A stretch of 37,691 nucleotides of DNA from Campylobacterota bacterium (GCA_009659895.1 PUXX01000089.1:1-37691), one strand, 5' to 3'; numbered from the stretch's first letter, positions 26,194 through 36,234 are shown. Notes: generated from the sequence alone by a model not told the origin. Translations and numbers: made by a program.

Positions 26194-27033
26194 ATGTGGT
26201 TCGAGGAGATACACAACGACTTTTTCAAACAGGGTATCAAAGTAGAGGCGAAGATCTACGAGACCAAGAGTAAATATCAGACGATCGAAGTATATGAGAG
26301 CAAGGAGTTCGGGCGAGTTTTGGTAATAGACGGACACGGAATGCTGTGTGAAAAGGATGAGTTCATCTATCACGAGATGATGGCCCATGTGCCAGCATGC
26401 ACCCACAAAGAGCCAAAAAGAGCCCTGGTGATTGGAGGCGGGGACGGTGGCGTGGCCAAGGAGCTCTTGCGCCACCCCGAGATCCAAGTCGATATGGTCG
26501 AGATCGACGAAGAGGTGGTGAACGTGAGCAAGGAGTTCTTCCCCCATATCGGCGATTGGGAAAATCCTAGGCTCAATCTCATGATAGATGATGGCATCGA
26601 ATATGTCAAAAACGTTCCCGCCGCTACCTACGATCTGGTCCTAGTCGATTCCACCGATCCCGAAGGTCCCGCGGAGGGACTTTTCGATCGCAACTTCTAC
26701 GCCCATGTCTTCAAGATACTCAAAGACGACGGCATCGTGGTGGCCCAAGGGGAGAGCTGGTGGATCGATATGCCCTTGCACAAGCAGATCATGGGAGTAA
26801 TAGGAGAGTTTTTCAAGATCGTCATGCCTTACCGCTTCGAGATGTATGTCTATCCCGGATGCAACTGGAACTTCATCCTTGGCAGCAAGCTCTACCATCC
26901 CACCGCCGATATTATCTTACAAAGGGCCGATCTTTTGGATGATCTACGCTACTACAACTCCGATCTGCACAAAGCCAGCTTCGTTTTACCCAACTACGTC
27001 AAAAAAGAGCTGGGAGATCTCTATAAGTGGTAG
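26194..27033 (+). CDS. speE: Spermidine synthase (polyamine aminopropyltransferase)
   Basis: The 279-residue enzyme transfers an aminopropyl group from decarboxylated SAM to putrescine. The family blocks are clear: KSKYQTIEVYESKEFGRVLVIDG, YHEMMAHVP, the nucleotide site ALVIGGGDGGVAKELLRH (from residue 77), VEIDEEVV and the catalytic LVDSTDPEGPAEGLF. ATG 26194 has GGAG 8 bases upstream. It opens the operon speE-coaE-dapF-glucosaminidase-NDH. Specificity for other polyamines cannot be excluded from sequence alone. Confidence 0.95.
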   Translation: MWFEEIHNDFFKQGIKVEAKIYETKSKYQTIEVYESKEFGRVLVIDGHGMLCEKDEFIYHEMMAHVPACTHKEPKRALVIGGGDGGVAKELLRHPEIQVDMVEIDEEVVNVSKEFFPHIGDWENPRLNLMIDDGIEYVKNVPAATYDLVLVDSTDPEGPAEGLFDRNFYAHVFKILKDDGIVVAQGESWWIDMPLHKQIMGVIGEFFKIVMPYRFEMYVYPGCNWNFILGSKLYHPTADIILQRADLLDDLRYYNSDLHKASFVLPNYVKKELGDLYKW

Positions 27034-27629
27034 AGCTTCCCTACGCTATCGCCCTTACCGGAGGGATCGCTACGGGCAAGAGTACGGCGGCGAACCTGCT
27101 TAAGCTCCACGGCTTTCATGTCATCGACGCCGACGAGGTGGCCCATCGGGTCTTGGACGATCAAGCCGGTGCCGTCGCCGAGCTTTTTGGCGAGGAGTAC
27201 GTCAAGGGAGGCAAGGTCGATCGCAAGGCTCTTGGAGCCTTGGTCTTTAGCGACGAGAGCAAAAGAAGAGAGCTCGAAAGCCTCTTGCATCCCCTCATCC
27301 GAGAGCGGATTTTGGAGCTTGCGCGAAAGGAGGAGCGTTTCAACGTGCCTTACTTCATCGACATTCCGCTCTTCTTTGAGACCAAAAACTACCCCCTCTC
27401 CCCTGTAGCGGTCGTCTATGCTCCAAGATCTTTGCAACTGGAGCGGTTGATAAAAAGAGACGGTTTGACTCAGGAGGAGGCTATGCAGCGCCTCGATGCC
27501 CAGATCGATATCGAACAAAAACGGCGCATGGCCGATTATGTGATCGACAACAGCGGCGATCTCAAACATCTCCAAAAACAGATCGAGCTCTTCGTAGACC
27601 AGATAAAGGAGCGTTATGCAGTTGGCTAA
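27027..27629 (+). CDS. coaE: Dephospho-CoA kinase
   Basis: The 200-residue enzyme phosphorylates dephospho-CoA, the last step to coenzyme A. The P-loop GGIATGKST (residues 12-20) and VIDADEVAHRVL (substrate-binding Asp) are present, then DIPLFFE and the arginine-containing RLIKRDGLTQEEAMQRL. The GTG start at 27027 overlaps the speE stop by 7 bp. The 3' end overlaps dapF by 14 bp. Confidence 0.95.
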   Translation: MVELPYAIALTGGIATGKSTAANLLKLHGFHVIDADEVAHRVLDDQAGAVAELFGEEYVKGGKVDRKALGALVFSDESKRRELESLLHPLIRERILELARKEERFNVPYFIDIPLFFETKNYPLSPVAVVYAPRSLQLERLIKRDGLTQEEAMQRLDAQIDIEQKRRMADYVIDNSGDLKHLQKQIELFVDQIKERYAVG

Positions 27630-28365
27630 ATATAGTGCGAGCGGAAACGACTTCGTGATATTTCATAGCTTCGTCAAGCGAGACAGGAGCGAGACGGCCA
27701 GAAGGCTTTGCGATCGATTTGGGGGGATCGGTGCCGATGGCCTCATCGTCCTTTTGCCCCATGAGGAGTATGACTTTGAGTGGGAATTCTACAACGCTGA
27801 CGGAAGCGTGGCCCAGATGTGCGGCAACGGCAGCCGGGCTGCGGCTCATTACGCTTTTACTTATGGCTTGGCTCCAAAGAAAATGCGTTTTTTGACGCTT
27901 GCTGGTGTGATAGAGGCAGTGGTGGATGGGGAGATGGTCGAATCCCAGCTTACGGAACCAAAAATACTAAAAAAAGGTATCCATGAGGAGGGTCTGGAGT
28001 GGTGGCTCATCGATACGGGCGTACCTCATCTGGTTGCGTTTGTAGAAGATCTGAAACAGTTTGATAAAAAAATCGCTAAAAAACTTAGAGATAAATATGA
28101 TGCAAATGTAAATTATGCTAAAATTACGGATTTGGAAAAAATGGGTATCCGAACTTTTGAGCGTGGGGTCGAAGATGAGACCCAGGCTTGCGGTACAGGT
28201 ATGGCAGCTGCATTTTTACGGGCCAATGAGGAGGGTAGGGTCAAGGAGAGGGTCTTGATCTACCCAAAAAGTGGAGAGGAGCTCCAGCTTCGTATCCAAA
28301 AAGGACTCTATTTCAAAGGTAGAGTGGAGAAAATTTTTGAGACCTTCAAGGAGGGAATTGTTTGA
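27616..28365 (+). CDS. dapF: Diaminopimelate epimerase
   Basis: The 249-residue enzyme makes meso-diaminopimelate for lysine and peptidoglycan. Both catalytic cysteines are in place: Cys69 in MCGNGSRAAAH and Cys192 in ACGTGMAAAF. YSASGNDFVIF near the start and WLIDTGVPHLV are the other conserved blocks. It is slightly shorter than the E. coli enzyme (274). ATG 27616 has AAGGAG upstream inside coaE. Confidence 0.97.
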   Translation: MQLAKYSASGNDFVIFHSFVKRDRSETARRLCDRFGGIGADGLIVLLPHEEYDFEWEFYNADGSVAQMCGNGSRAAAHYAFTYGLAPKKMRFLTLAGVIEAVVDGEMVESQLTEPKILKKGIHEEGLEWWLIDTGVPHLVAFVEDLKQFDKKIAKKLRDKYDANVNYAKITDLEKMGIRTFERGVEDETQACGTGMAAAFLRANEEGRVKERVLIYPKSGEELQLRIQKGLYFKGRVEKIFETFKEGIV

Positions 28366-29060
28366 GACGTCTGTTTGTGTTATTGATAATGATGGCACTT
28401 TTTGTTGGGGCTGCTGAGAAGATTCCTGGCTGGTATTATGCTATCAAAAATATCAAGCTTCAAAAAGAGAAGTTCTTTGAGATCCTAAAGCCGCTCGTAG
28501 AACAAGAAAACAAAAAGATCCTTCAAGAAAGGGAGTTTGTAGAGCGTTTTTTCAAAGCCTATGAGCAAAATCCCTTGGTAGAGGAGGCTCTTTTGGAGAA
28601 GTTGGCTCTCTTGGCCAAGAAGTACAGGATTAAGCATCTTTATGACAAAGAAGCCTATCTCAAGAAAATCGACACGATCCCCACGGCTTTGGTGCTAGCA
28701 CAAGCCGCACTTGAGAGCGGGTGGGGCAAGAGTCGGTTCGCACGGGAGGCGAACAATCTTTTTGGAGAGTGGACCTACGGCAAAAGGGGCCTCGTGCCAA
28801 AACATCGAGCACCTGGCAAAAAACATAAAATCAAGATCTTCGATACGCTGAGTGATTCGATAGCTTCTTATATGCTCAATCTCAACCGACACAGAGCCTA
28901 CAGGGAATTTCGCGCTGCCAGAGCGCAGGCTAAGAGAGCTGGCAGACGTTTTGGTGCTTTGGAAGCTGCGATGACGATGCATCGCTACTCCCAACTAGGG
29001 AAGCGCTACAACTATCTCGTCTCATCCATCATCCGCAAAAACGGACTCCATCTAGACTGA
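28362..29060 (+). CDS. Exported Bax/FlgJ-like glucosaminidase
   Basis: The 232-residue protein starts with a signal peptide (residues 1-18, hydrophobic, ending VGAAEK). The C-terminal glucosaminidase domain carries ALVLAQAALESGWGKSRFA, where Glu118 is the expected catalytic residue, then ANNLFGEWTYG and the later LNRHRAYREFRAAR. It probably cuts peptidoglycan glycan strands in the periplasm. The start is TTG at 28362, overlapping the dapF stop by 4 bp. No flagellar genes are nearby, so a FlgJ role is not supported. Confidence 0.88.
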   Translation: MRRLFVLLIMMALFVGAAEKIPGWYYAIKNIKLQKEKFFEILKPLVEQENKKILQEREFVERFFKAYEQNPLVEEALLEKLALLAKKYRIKHLYDKEAYLKKIDTIPTALVLAQAALESGWGKSRFAREANNLFGEWTYGKRGLVPKHRAPGKKHKIKIFDTLSDSIASYMLNLNRHRAYREFRAARAQAKRAGRRFGALEAAMTMHRYSQLGKRYNYLVSSIIRKNGLHLD

Positions 29061-30193
29061 TGCATATCGTGGTGCTTGGAGGGGGCTACGGAGGACTGCG
29101 CCTCATCGAGTCCCTTCCAAGAGATTACCAAATCACCCTCATCGACAAAAATCCCTATCACTACCTTCAGACCGAAGCCTATGAGTTTCTCTCAGGGCGC
29201 AAGAACATCTGCGACATCACTTTTAGTCTCCAAAGCTTTTGCGCCTACTTTCCCAACGTCTCTTTCGTTCAAGACGTGGCGGTAGCGTTGGAAGAGAAAG
29301 AGGTGGTGGGCAAAAAGGGACGCTACCCTTTCGATAGGCTTGTCATCGCCGTGGGAGCTGAGGACTACTTTCCGCCCTTTATCAAGGGGCTCAAAGAAAG
29401 AAGCGTAGCTCTCAAGGAGCTTCCAAGCGCTTTTGGGTTCAAAAAGGCCTTTTTGCAGCGTCTTTTTGATGAGGTAGCCTATCAGCGTCCCGCCCGAATT
29501 GTCGTGGGAGGAGGCGGGCTAAGTGGCGTGGAGCTGGCGGCTGATTTCATGAGTGTGGCTAGAGAGTGTGACAGCCAAGTGGGGCAGTGCCCTATGATCG
29601 AGGTGATTTTGATCGAAGCGACTGAGTCTTTACTTCCAGGAAGCAGCCCCTTTTTGCAGCGTGCCACGCAGGAGCGGCTGGAGAAGCTGTGTGTGCAGGC
29701 GCGGCTCAATAGTCCTATTCAAGAGGTGGACGAGCGGTTTGTCTATTTGGAAGGGGAGCGAATCGCTTACGATCTCTTCATTTTCGCTGGCGGTATCCAG
29801 GCCGCCGCTTTTGTGCGAAATCTTGCTTTTAAAAAGAACCGATTGGGACAGCTCATAGTGGATCGATATCTGAGGGTGGACGATCATATCTACGCCATCG
29901 GCGATTGCGCCCAGATCCGAAACAAAAAAGGAGAGATTCTCCCTCCTACGGCCCAGATAGCCGAGCAGAGCGCCGAATATGTAGCTGCTCACATAACCGG
30001 CAGGCGCAAAGATCCCTTTAATGGCCGGGTCTATGGCGTCTTCGTAGCCCTTGGAAGAAACTACGCGGTGGGAGAGATATTCGGGCTCAAGCTCAAAGGG
30101 CGTGTGGCTTCGTGGATGAAGGAGCTGATCACCAAGATCTATGCTTGGGGGATCAAGATCAAGGTCAACAGCGGGTACAAGAAGCGGTTATAA
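29060..30193 (+). CDS. NDH-2-like FAD-dependent NAD(P)H dehydrogenase
   Basis: The 377-residue flavoprotein has two Rossmann folds: the FAD motif GGGYGGL (residues 7-13) and the NAD(P)H motif [13 protein letters not shown] (148-160). [10 protein letters not shown] is the second FAD contact, and the C-terminal segment ([20 protein letters not shown]) may form an amphipathic membrane-binding helix. NDH-2 enzymes reduce quinones without pumping protons; a sulfide:quinone reductase is less likely because the redox cysteine pattern is not evident. It starts on the last base of the upstream stop codon (TGATG). Confidence 0.85.
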   Translation: MHIVVLGGGYGGLRLIESLPRDYQITLIDKNPYHYLQTEAYEFLSGRKNICDITFSLQSFCAYFPNVSFVQDVAVALEEKEVVGKKGRYPFDRLVIAVGAEDYFPPFIKGLKERSVALKELPSAFGFKKAFLQRLFDEVAYQRPARIVVGGGGLSGVELAADFMSVARECDSQVGQCPMIEVILIEATESLLPGSSPFLQRATQERLEKLCVQARLNSPIQEVDERFVYLEGERIAYDLFIFAGGIQAAAFVRNLAFKKNRLGQLIVDRYLRVDDHIYAIGDCAQIRNKKGEILPPTAQIAEQSAEYVAAHITGRRKDPFNGRVYGVFVALGRNYAVGEIFGLKLKGRVASWMKELITKIYAWGIKIKVNSGYKKRL

Positions 30194-31255
30194 TCCGGCT
30201 TCTTGTATCTTTTGGGCTTGGTAGTGGGCGATGAGGGGCTCGATGATCTGATCGAAATCGCCCCCTTGCATGATCTCATCGAGCTTGTAGAGAGTCAGTC
30301 CGATTCTATGGTCGGTGATGCGGTTTTGGGGGTAGTTGTAGGTGCGGATCCGCTCGCTCCTGTCGCCGCTGCCTACCTGTTCTTTTCTATCTTTTGCCAA
30401 GGCCTCTTGCTGCTCGCGTATCATCTTTTCGTAGATACGGGCTTTGAGGACTTTCATTGCTTTTTCTTTGTTCTTGTGCTGGCTCTTTTCATCCTGCATC
30501 GCCACGACGATGCCGGTGGGAATATGGGTGATGCGCACGGCGCTATCGGTGGTGTTGACCGACTGTCCCCCGCAGCCGCTGGAGCGGTAGACGTCGATTT
30601 TGAGATCGTTTGGATTGATCTGTACGTCCACGTCATCCACTTCTGGCATCACTGCCACGGTGACGGCGGAAGTGTGGATGCGCCCTTGAGACTCCGTTTC
30701 TGGCACTCTTTGGACTCTGTGGGTGCCCGCTTCATATTTGAGCCGGCTATAGACACCCTCTCCCTTGATCTTGGCTATGAGCTCCTTGTATCCACCCGTA
30801 TCGCTCTCACTGGAGCTGACGATCTCTACTCTCCACCCCTTCTTCTCGGCGTATCTTGCGTAGGCTTTGAAGAGATCCGCAGCAAAAAGAGCAGCCTCCT
30901 CTCCACCCGTACCGGCTCTGATCTCTAAGTAGATATCCTTTTCGTCGTTGGGATCTTTTGGGATGAGAAGTACTTTGATCTCCTCTTCCAGGGCCTCTTT
31001 TTTGGGTTCAAGTTCTCTTAGCTCCTCTTTGGCAAGCTCTCCTAGCTCCTCATCTTCGATGAGGCTTCTGTTCTCTTCGATGGCGTCGACGATGGCAAAA
31101 TACTCCTTCGCTTTTTCGACGATTGGTTCTATATCGGATTGCTCTTTGGATAGAGCTGTCATTTTTTTGATATCGCTTGTGATCTCCGGAGAGCTTAGGA
31201 GACGGTTGATCTCTTCGTAGCGTTCAATGAATGGGGTGAGTTTTTCTTTGAGCAT
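30188..31255 (-). CDS. prfA: Peptide chain release factor 1
   Basis: The 355-residue factor terminates translation at UAA and UAG. The catalytic GGQ lies in [44 protein letters not shown] (here starting LKYE) surrounds the codon-recognition region, PETESQGR being its usual context. It overlaps the convergent NDH-2 gene by 6 bp and follows rpsT by 19 bp. A hairpin spans the rpsT stop. Confidence 0.98.
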   Translation of the reverse strand: MLKEKLTPFIERYEEINRLLSSPEITSDIKKMTALSKEQSDIEPIVEKAKEYFAIVDAIEENRSLIEDEELGELAKEELRELEPKKEALEEEIKVLLIPKDPNDEKDIYLEIRAGTGGEEAALFAADLFKAYARYAEKKGWRVEIVSSSESDTGGYKELIAKIKGEGVYSRLKYEAGTHRVQRVPETESQGRIHTSAVTVAVMPEVDDVDVQINPNDLKIDVYRSSGCGGQSVNTTDSAVRITHIPTGIVVAMQDEKSQHKNKEKAMKVLKARIYEKMIREQQEALAKDRKEQVGSGDRSERIRTYNYPQNRITDHRIGLTLYKLDEIMQGGDFDQIIEPLIAHYQAQKIQEAGL

Positions 31256-31262
31256 GGAGGCT

Positions 31263-31294
31263 CCATGAGGCCGCTTATGCGGCTTCGTTCATGG
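31263..31294 (-). terminator. Hairpin across the rpsT stop codon
   Basis: On the minus strand, CCATGA (31294-31289) and TCATGG (31268-31263) pair outside an inner GCCGC-ATAA-GCGGC stem. The rpsT stop TAA lies in the loop. The element falls just before prfA and could slow transcription into it, limiting prfA relative to the ribosomal protein. No T-run follows, so it is not a classic terminator. Confidence 0.45.
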
Positions 31295-31547
31295 AGTTGA
31301 CGAGTTTGTGGAGCTTGGAGACTTTTCTAGAGGCGTTGTTTTTCTTGATGATGCCTTTGCTCACATATTCATGGATACGTTTGTTGGCCACTTTCAAAGC
31401 TTCGATCGCTTTTTGCTTATCCCCTGTGGCCACAGCCTCTTTGACAGCTTTGATGATGTTTTTCATTCGCGTTCTGTAGAATCTGTTGCGTTCCGTTCTC
31501 TTTTTTGTCTGGCGAACTCGTTTGAGAGCCGATTTGTGATTTGCCAT
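31275..31547 (-). CDS. rpsT: 30S ribosomal protein S20
   Basis: The 90-residue basic protein binds 16S rRNA. It starts [21 protein letters not shown] and ends with [20 protein letters not shown]-type helices, as in S20. The ATG at 31547 is chosen for the conserved MANHKSA start; a 3-residue longer frame is rejected. prfA follows in the same direction, a common pairing in Campylobacterota as I recall. Confidence 0.97.
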   Translation of the reverse strand: MANHKSALKRVRQTKKRTERNRFYRTRMKNIIKAVKEAVATGDKQKAIEALKVANKRIHEYVSKGIIKKNNASRKVSKLHKLVNSMNEAA

Positions 31548-31576
31548 GGGCTTCAATCCTTTTTTATCTATTTTAG

Positions 31577-31590
31577 GCTAGAATACTAGC
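31577..31590. promoter_or_regulatory. Short inverted repeat in the rpsT / glmM gap
   Basis: GCTAG-AATA-CTAGC forms a 5-bp palindrome in the roughly 100-bp A/T-rich divergent region (31548-31648). On the minus strand it contains TATTCT, a possible rpsT -10 box. The rest of the gap is A/T-rich promoter-like DNA, with GGAGG ahead of glmM. Confidence 0.3.
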
Positions 31591-31648
31591 GCAAAATTGT
31601 TTAAATTTTCTTTAAATTAATAAACTTTTAAGTTTTATCGGAGGCGAC

Positions 31649-32986
31649 ATGAGGCTCTTTGGAACGGATGGAGTACGGGGGAAGGCAGGCAAGAAGCTCA
31701 CGGCCCAGCTTGCTATGAGATTGGCGATGGCAGCGGGGATCTATTTTCGCAAAAACAGCGTTACCAACAAGATCGTCGTGGGCAAGGATACCAGACGAAG
31801 CGGCTATATGATAGAAAACGCCCTTGTAAGTGGTCTGACGGCAGTAGGCTACAATGTCATCCAGGTAGGTCCCATGCCGACACCGGCGATCGCCTTTTTG
31901 ACCGAGGATATGCGCTGTGATGCCGGGATCATGATAAGCGCCTCACACAACCCCTACTATGATAACGGCATCAAGTTCTTCGATCATAAAGGGGACAAGC
32001 TCCAGGAGAGAGATGAAGAGGCTATCGAGAAGATCTACTTCGACGACGAGGCTATCGAAGATAATCAAAAAGTAGAAAAAGAGATCGGAGCGTCGAAGCG
32101 GATCGACGATGTGATCGGGCGCTATATCGTGCATCTAAAGAACTCCTTTCCCAAAGACTTGACCCTGAGCACTCTTCGTATCGTCATCGACACTGCCAAT
32201 GGAGCTGCCTATAAAGTCGCTCCCACGGTCTTTAGTGAGCTTGGAGCGGAGGTGATCGTCATCAATGACAAGCCAAACGGTTTTAATATCAACTACAAAT
32301 GTGGTGCCATGCATCCAGAGGAGCTGGCCCACAGTGTCAGAAAGTATCGTGCCGATGTGGGGTTTGCCCTAGATGGTGATGCCGATAGATTGGTGGTAGT
32401 GGATGAAAGAGGTGAGATTGTCGATGGAGACAAGATCTTGGGAGCCTTGGCTCTTTATCTTAAAAAGTGTGGCCGTCTCAATAGAGATAAAATGGTCGCC
32501 ACTGTCATGAGCAATCAGGCCTTGGAGGACTTTTTGAAAGCCAACGGTATCGATCTTGTGCGCTGTGGGGTGGGAGATAAGTATGTGCTAGATGAAATGA
32601 AAAAAGAGGGGCTCAATTTTGGAGGAGAGAATAGTGGTCATATCGTTTTTGGTGACTACGCCAAGACGGGAGACGGACTTGCCAGCGCTTTGCAAATAGC
32701 CGCATTGATGCTAAGAAGCGGCAAAAAAGCAAGTGAGATACTAAGCCCTTTTGAACCCTATCCGAGCCGGCTGGAGAATATCAACATCAAGGAAAAAAAG
32801 CCCTTCGAGCAAATCGAGGGCTTTGGGGAGTGGCAGGAGGAGATCAAAAGAAGAGGGCTTCGATCCCTCATTCGTTATTCGGGTACTGAGAACAAGCTGC
32901 GCATCCTTTTGGAAGGAAAAGACGCCAAAGCCTTGAACAAAACGATGGATGAGCTTGTGGAGTTTTTTCAAAAAGCGCTGGTATGA
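31649..32986 (+). CDS. glmM: Phosphoglucosamine mutase
   Basis: The 445-residue enzyme converts glucosamine-6-P to glucosamine-1-P for peptidoglycan and lipopolysaccharide. It starts [14 protein letters not shown], and the active-site phosphoserine is Ser99 in [16 protein letters not shown]. The metal loop is [12 protein letters not shown], the sugar-binding [10 protein letters not shown], and the C-terminal phosphate-binding [17 protein letters not shown] precedes ATG 31649. It overlaps lspA by ATGA. Confidence 0.98.
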   Translation: MRLFGTDGVRGKAGKKLTAQLAMRLAMAAGIYFRKNSVTNKIVVGKDTRRSGYMIENALVSGLTAVGYNVIQVGPMPTPAIAFLTEDMRCDAGIMISASHNPYYDNGIKFFDHKGDKLQERDEEAIEKIYFDDEAIEDNQKVEKEIGASKRIDDVIGRYIVHLKNSFPKDLTLSTLRIVIDTANGAAYKVAPTVFSELGAEVIVINDKPNGFNINYKCGAMHPEELAHSVRKYRADVGFALDGDADRLVVVDERGEIVDGDKILGALALYLKKCGRLNRDKMVATVMSNQALEDFLKANGIDLVRCGVGDKYVLDEMKKEGLNFGGENSGHIVFGDYAKTGDGLASALQIAALMLRSGKKASEILSPFEPYPSRLENINIKEKKPFEQIEGFGEWQEEIKRRGLRSLIRYSGTENKLRILLEGKDAKALNKTMDELVEFFQKALV

Positions 32987-33420
32987 GGGGACGCATAGCC
33001 TTTTTGTCGATGGCTTTGGGGGTGTTTCTCATCGATAGAGCCCTCAAGGAGCTCTTTTTTGCGGGGTTTTATTGGGAGAGCGCGTGTATCACGCTTGGCT
33101 TCGTGCTCAATAAAGGGGTCGCTTTTAGTCTCTTTGCCTTTTTGGGTGAGTGGCTCAAGTGGATCTTGGTAGGGCTGATAGCCTTCGTACTGGGCTATGC
33201 TCTCAAAGAGAGGATTATCGATCGCCATCCTCTTCTTAGCGGTATGCTCTTTGGCGCGGCTTTGGGCAATCTCTATGATCGCTTCGTCTATGGGGGTGTG
33301 ATCGATTATGTCTATTGGCACTGTGGGTTCGATTTTGCGGTGTTCAATTTTGCCGATGTGATGATCGATTTGGCGGTGGCTGGCTTTATATATTTACATT
33401 TTTTCAAAAAAGATGTATAA
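32983..33420 (+). CDS. lspA: Lipoprotein signal peptidase (signal peptidase II)
   Basis: The 145-residue aspartic peptidase in the inner membrane removes lipoprotein signal peptides. Four hydrophobic segments are visible. The catalytic aspartates fit Asp108 in GGVIDYV and Asp125 in [15 protein letters not shown] and [10 protein letters not shown] are the other signatures. It overlaps glmM by ATGA, and tRNA-Val follows after 10 bp. Confidence 0.96.
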   Translation: MRGRIAFLSMALGVFLIDRALKELFFAGFYWESACITLGFVLNKGVAFSLFAFLGEWLKWILVGLIAFVLGYALKERIIDRHPLLSGMLFGAALGNLYDRFVYGGVIDYVYWHCGFDFAVFNFADVMIDLAVAGFIYLHFFKKDV

Positions 33421-33430
33421 TTTCACCGTC

Positions 33431-33505
33431 GGTCGCGTAGCTCAGGGGTAGAGCACTACGTTGACATCGTAGTGGTCAGAGGTTCGAATCCTCTCGCGAC
33501 CACCA
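33431..33505 (+). tRNA. tRNA-Val (GAC)
   Basis: A 75-nt cloverleaf with encoded CCA. The acceptor stem is GGTCGCG (33431-33437) paired with CGCGACC (33495-33501), discriminator A. The D-loop has the usual AGCTCAGGGGTAGAGC form. The anticodon stem CTACG/CGTAG closes loop TTGACAT, anticodon GAC. The T-arm has GGTTCGAATCC. It lies between lspA and thrS on the same strand. Confidence 0.97.
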
Positions 33506-33550
33506 TTAGTCATTGGACATGGCTTGTGTGAGCTATGCCCTATGATTAAT
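33505..33550 (+). promoter_or_regulatory. Long imperfect hairpin between tRNA-Val and thrS
   Basis: Bases 33505-33524 pair with 33531-33550: 18 pairs including two G-U, with two mismatches, around a 6-base TGTGTG loop (CTTGTGTGAG at the tip). It starts on the terminal A of the tRNA and ends 13 bases before the thrS TTG. No T-run follows. It could be a processing signal for the tRNA 3' end, or a leader controlling thrS translation. Confidence 0.65.
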
Positions 33551-33563
33551 GAAAAGGAACTGA

Positions 33564-35402
33564 TTGGAACCGATTGCGATCAAAAAAGATGATGAAATCA
33601 TAGACCTCCAAACCGCAAAAGCAAAAAACATCGACATAGAATCCTCTCACAAAATCTACCCGGAAAACTCCAAAGAAGCTTTAGAAGTGATTCGCCACTC
33701 CACTGCCCATCTCATGGCCCAAGCTATCAAAGAGCTCTATCCCGATGCCAAATTCTTCGTAGGGCCTGTGGTGGATGAGGGCTTTTATTACGATTTTCGT
33801 ACCAATGAAAAAATTAGCGAAGATGATCTCAAAAAAATAGAGAAAAAAATGGCTGAGATCGCCAAACGAAAGCTTGAAATCGAGCGCTACGAAATCTCAA
33901 AAGATGAGGCAATTGAAAAGTTCAAGGATGACGATCTCAAGCAAGAGGTGCTCAAATCTATCCCAAGCGACGTGGTCTCGATCTATCGCCAAGGAGAGTG
34001 GGAGGACCTTTGTCGAGGACCCCATGTGCCCAATACGAAGTTTTTGAAGCACTTCAAGCTCATGCGCGTCGCCGGAGCCTATCTTGGCGGCGATGAGAAC
34101 AAAGAGATGCTCACCCGCATCTACGGCGTCGCTTTTGCCGATAAGAAGGCTTTGAAAGATTATGTGACCATGATCGAAGAGGCCAAAAAGCGCGATCACC
34201 GAAAGCTTGGCGGTGAGCTCGAGCTTTTTATGTTTAGCGAAGAAGTAGGAGCTGGACTGCCTCTTTGGCTTCCAAAGGGAGCTAGGCTTAGAAGCAAGCT
34301 TGAAGATCTCCTTTTCAAAGCCCACCGCAAAAGAGGCTACGAGCCGGTGCGAGGGCCGGAGATACTCAAATCCGATCTTTGGAAAAGAAGCGGCCACTAC
34401 CAAAACTACAAAGAGAATATGTACTTTACTGAGATTTGTGATGACGAGAGCAAGCAGAGCTGCGTAGAATATGGCATCAAGCCAATGAACTGCGTGGGCC
34501 ATATCATGATCTACAAATCCAAAAAGCGCAGCTACCGAGAGCTTCCAATAAAGTATTTTGAATATGGCGTGGTGCATCGGCATGAAAAGAGCGGTGTGCT
34601 CCACGGCCTCTTTCGCGTGCGTGAATTTACTCAAGATGACGCCCATATCTTCTGTAAACCGGAGCAGATCAAAGATATCGTCATCGAGGTGCTAGGCTTT
34701 GTGGATGAGATTATGCGAAGCTTCAATTTCTCCTATGAGATGGAGATCTCGACCAAACCCCAAAAGGCTATCGGCGATGACGCTATCTGGGAGGTAGCGA
34801 CAAAGGCGCTCAAAGAGGCCCTTGACGAAAACGGCCATCGATATGGTATCGACGAGGGGGGTGGCGCTTTTTACGGCCCAAAAATCGATATCAAGATCAC
34901 CGACGCTATTGGCAGGAAATGGCAGTGTGGCACCATTCAGGTCGATTTCAACCTCCCTGAGCGCTTCGAGCTTGAGTTTACCGATAGTGACAACAGCGCA
35001 AAGCGCCCCGTGATGATCCACAGAGCCATTTTGGGATCATTCGAGCGCTTTATCGGAATACTTATCGAGCACTACGCAGGGGAATTTCCCTTCTTCATCG
35101 CCCCGATACAAGTGATTTTCGTCCCTATCGCCGAGCCTCATGTAGCCTACGCAAAAGAGCTTCAAAGCAGGCTTCTTGAGATGGGCGTCGATAGCGAGAT
35201 TTATGACTCCAAAGATAGTCTCAATAAAAGAATTAGAAATGCTGAAAAACAGAAGGTGCCGATGGTGGTGGTCATAGGTGATAAGGAAGTTGAGCAAAAA
35301 AGCGTGGCCATAAGAGACAGAAGAGAAAAAATGCAGTATAATTTAGAAGAAAAAGAATTTTTTGAAAAAATTAAGGAGAAACTAAGTGAGGTTCGATTTT
35401 GA
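33564..35402 (+). CDS. thrS: Threonyl-tRNA synthetase
   Basis: The 612-residue class II synthetase charges tRNA-Thr. The TGS domain is almost gone: only about 40 residues precede the editing domain, whose HSTAHLMAQ motif is present. The catalytic core has the zinc-binding cysteine in PMNCVGHI, motif 2 in [24 protein letters not shown], and motif 3 in [11 protein letters not shown]. The C-terminal anticodon-binding domain begins [10 protein letters not shown]. The start is TTG 33564 with AAAAGGAA upstream. It overlaps infC by 4 bp. Confidence 0.97.
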   Translation: MEPIAIKKDDEIIDLQTAKAKNIDIESSHKIYPENSKEALEVIRHSTAHLMAQAIKELYPDAKFFVGPVVDEGFYYDFRTNEKISEDDLKKIEKKMAEIAKRKLEIERYEISKDEAIEKFKDDDLKQEVLKSIPSDVVSIYRQGEWEDLCRGPHVPNTKFLKHFKLMRVAGAYLGGDENKEMLTRIYGVAFADKKALKDYVTMIEEAKKRDHRKLGGELELFMFSEEVGAGLPLWLPKGARLRSKLEDLLFKAHRKRGYEPVRGPEILKSDLWKRSGHYQNYKENMYFTEICDDESKQSCVEYGIKPMNCVGHIMIYKSKKRSYRELPIKYFEYGVVHRHEKSGVLHGLFRVREFTQDDAHIFCKPEQIKDIVIEVLGFVDEIMRSFNFSYEMEISTKPQKAIGDDAIWEVATKALKEALDENGHRYGIDEGGGAFYGPKIDIKITDAIGRKWQCGTIQVDFNLPERFELEFTDSDNSAKRPVMIHRAILGSFERFIGILIEHYAGEFPFFIAPIQVIFVPIAEPHVAYAKELQSRLLEMGVDSEIYDSKDSLNKRIRNAEKQKVPMVVVIGDKEVEQKSVAIRDRREKMQYNLEEKEFFEKIKEKLSEVRF

Positions 35403-35935
35403 GTAGGAAAAAAGAGGAGAGGGTGCTCTTAAATGAAGAGATCCGTGCACCCCAGGTACGGTGTATAGGTGATGATGGTACCCAATATGGGATAATTTCA
35501 CGTGATGAGGCCCTCTCCTTGGCTGAGGAGAAAGGTCTAGATCTCGTCCTCATCGCTCCCAACGCCAATCCTCCCGTCTGTAAGATTATGGACTACGGGA
35601 AGTTTAAGTATCAACAAGAGAAAAAGAAAAAAGAGGCCAAGAAGAAACAGGCCAAAATCGAAGTCAAAGAGATCAAGCTCTCCGTCAAAATCGCTCAAAA
35701 CGACATCGACTACAAAGTCAAGCATGCCAGAGAGTTTTTGGAAAAGGGCAAACACGTCAAATTTCGCGTCTTTTTGCGAGGGCGGGAGATGGCCCATCCA
35801 GAAGCGGGAGTCGAGGTGCTTGAGCGCATCATCCCCCTTATCGAAGATATCGGCGTAGTGGAGAAAAAACCTCACCAGGAGGGGCGCTATATCAATATGA
35901 TGGTCGTTCCCAAAAAAGAGGAGAAGAAAAAGTAA
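35399..35935 (+). CDS. infC: Translation initiation factor IF-3
   Basis: The 178-residue factor prevents premature subunit joining and checks the start codon. [28 protein letters not shown] is the N-domain start and [28 protein letters not shown] leads into the lysine-rich linker. The C-domain has [35 protein letters not shown]. The start is TTG 35399 (TTGA with the thrS stop); in many bacteria infC uses a rare start such as AUU, so a weak start is in character. Confidence 0.97.
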   Translation: MSRKKEERVLLNEEIRAPQVRCIGDDGTQYGIISRDEALSLAEEKGLDLVLIAPNANPPVCKIMDYGKFKYQQEKKKKEAKKKQAKIEVKEIKLSVKIAQNDIDYKVKHAREFLEKGKHVKFRVFLRGREMAHPEAGVEVLERIIPLIEDIGVVEKKPHQEGRYINMMVVPKKEEKKK

Positions 35936-35943
35936 CCCTCTTC

Positions 35944-35957
35944 GGCGCTTTGGCGCC
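35944..35957. terminator. GC hairpin after infC
   Basis: GGCGC (35944-35948) pairs with GCGCC (35953-35957) around TTTG, 9 bases after the infC stop. It is followed by AATTAACTTTCCTTTT rather than a clean T-run. It may be a weak terminator or attenuator ahead of the promoter at 35999. Confidence 0.4.
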
Positions 35958-35998
35958 AATTAACTTTCCTTTTAAATATCTTCTTTAGTAAAATCTGC

Positions 35999-36004
35999 TA
36001 TAAT
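35999..36004 (+). promoter_or_regulatory. -10 box for rpmI-rplT
   Basis: TATAAT lies 31 bases before the rpmI ATG in an A/T-rich stretch, with AAAGGAG in the leader. It suggests rpmI-rplT has its own promoter besides readthrough from thrS-infC. Confidence 0.6.
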
Positions 36005-36034
36005 AAGCGCCTTAAATTATGTAAAGGAGCCATA

Positions 36035-36229
36035 ATGCCAAAGATGAAGACCCATCGCGGAGCGGCGAAGCGGTTTAAGAAGACCAAAAACAAGATCAAG
36101 CGGGGAAGCGCTTTTCGAAGCCACATCCTCACCAAAAAGTCGCCAAAGACGAAGCGACACTTAAGAGCGCCTCACTACGTGAGCAAGGTAGACGAGCCAA
36201 GAATTAAAGAGTTGATATCGACATATTAA
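36035..36229 (+). CDS. rpmI: 50S ribosomal protein L35
   Basis: The 64-residue basic protein begins [19 protein letters not shown] and has [23 protein letters not shown], the L35 signature. AAAGGAG precedes the ATG. It lies in the conserved infC-rpmI-rplT order. Confidence 0.98.
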   Translation: MPKMKTHRGAAKRFKKTKNKIKRGSAFRSHILTKKSPKTKRHLRAPHYVSKVDEPRIKELISTY

Positions 36230-36234
36230 GGTAT

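Noticed and set aside
30203-30928. A 241-codon open frame antisense to prfA
   Set aside because: prfA is certain from its GGQ motif; the antisense frame results from codon bias.
33505-33550. Rho-independent terminator after tRNA-Val
   Set aside because: The stem is followed by GAAAAGG, not a T-run.
33505-33550. T-box leader for thrS
   Set aside because: It is far too short and lacks the conserved T-box sequence.
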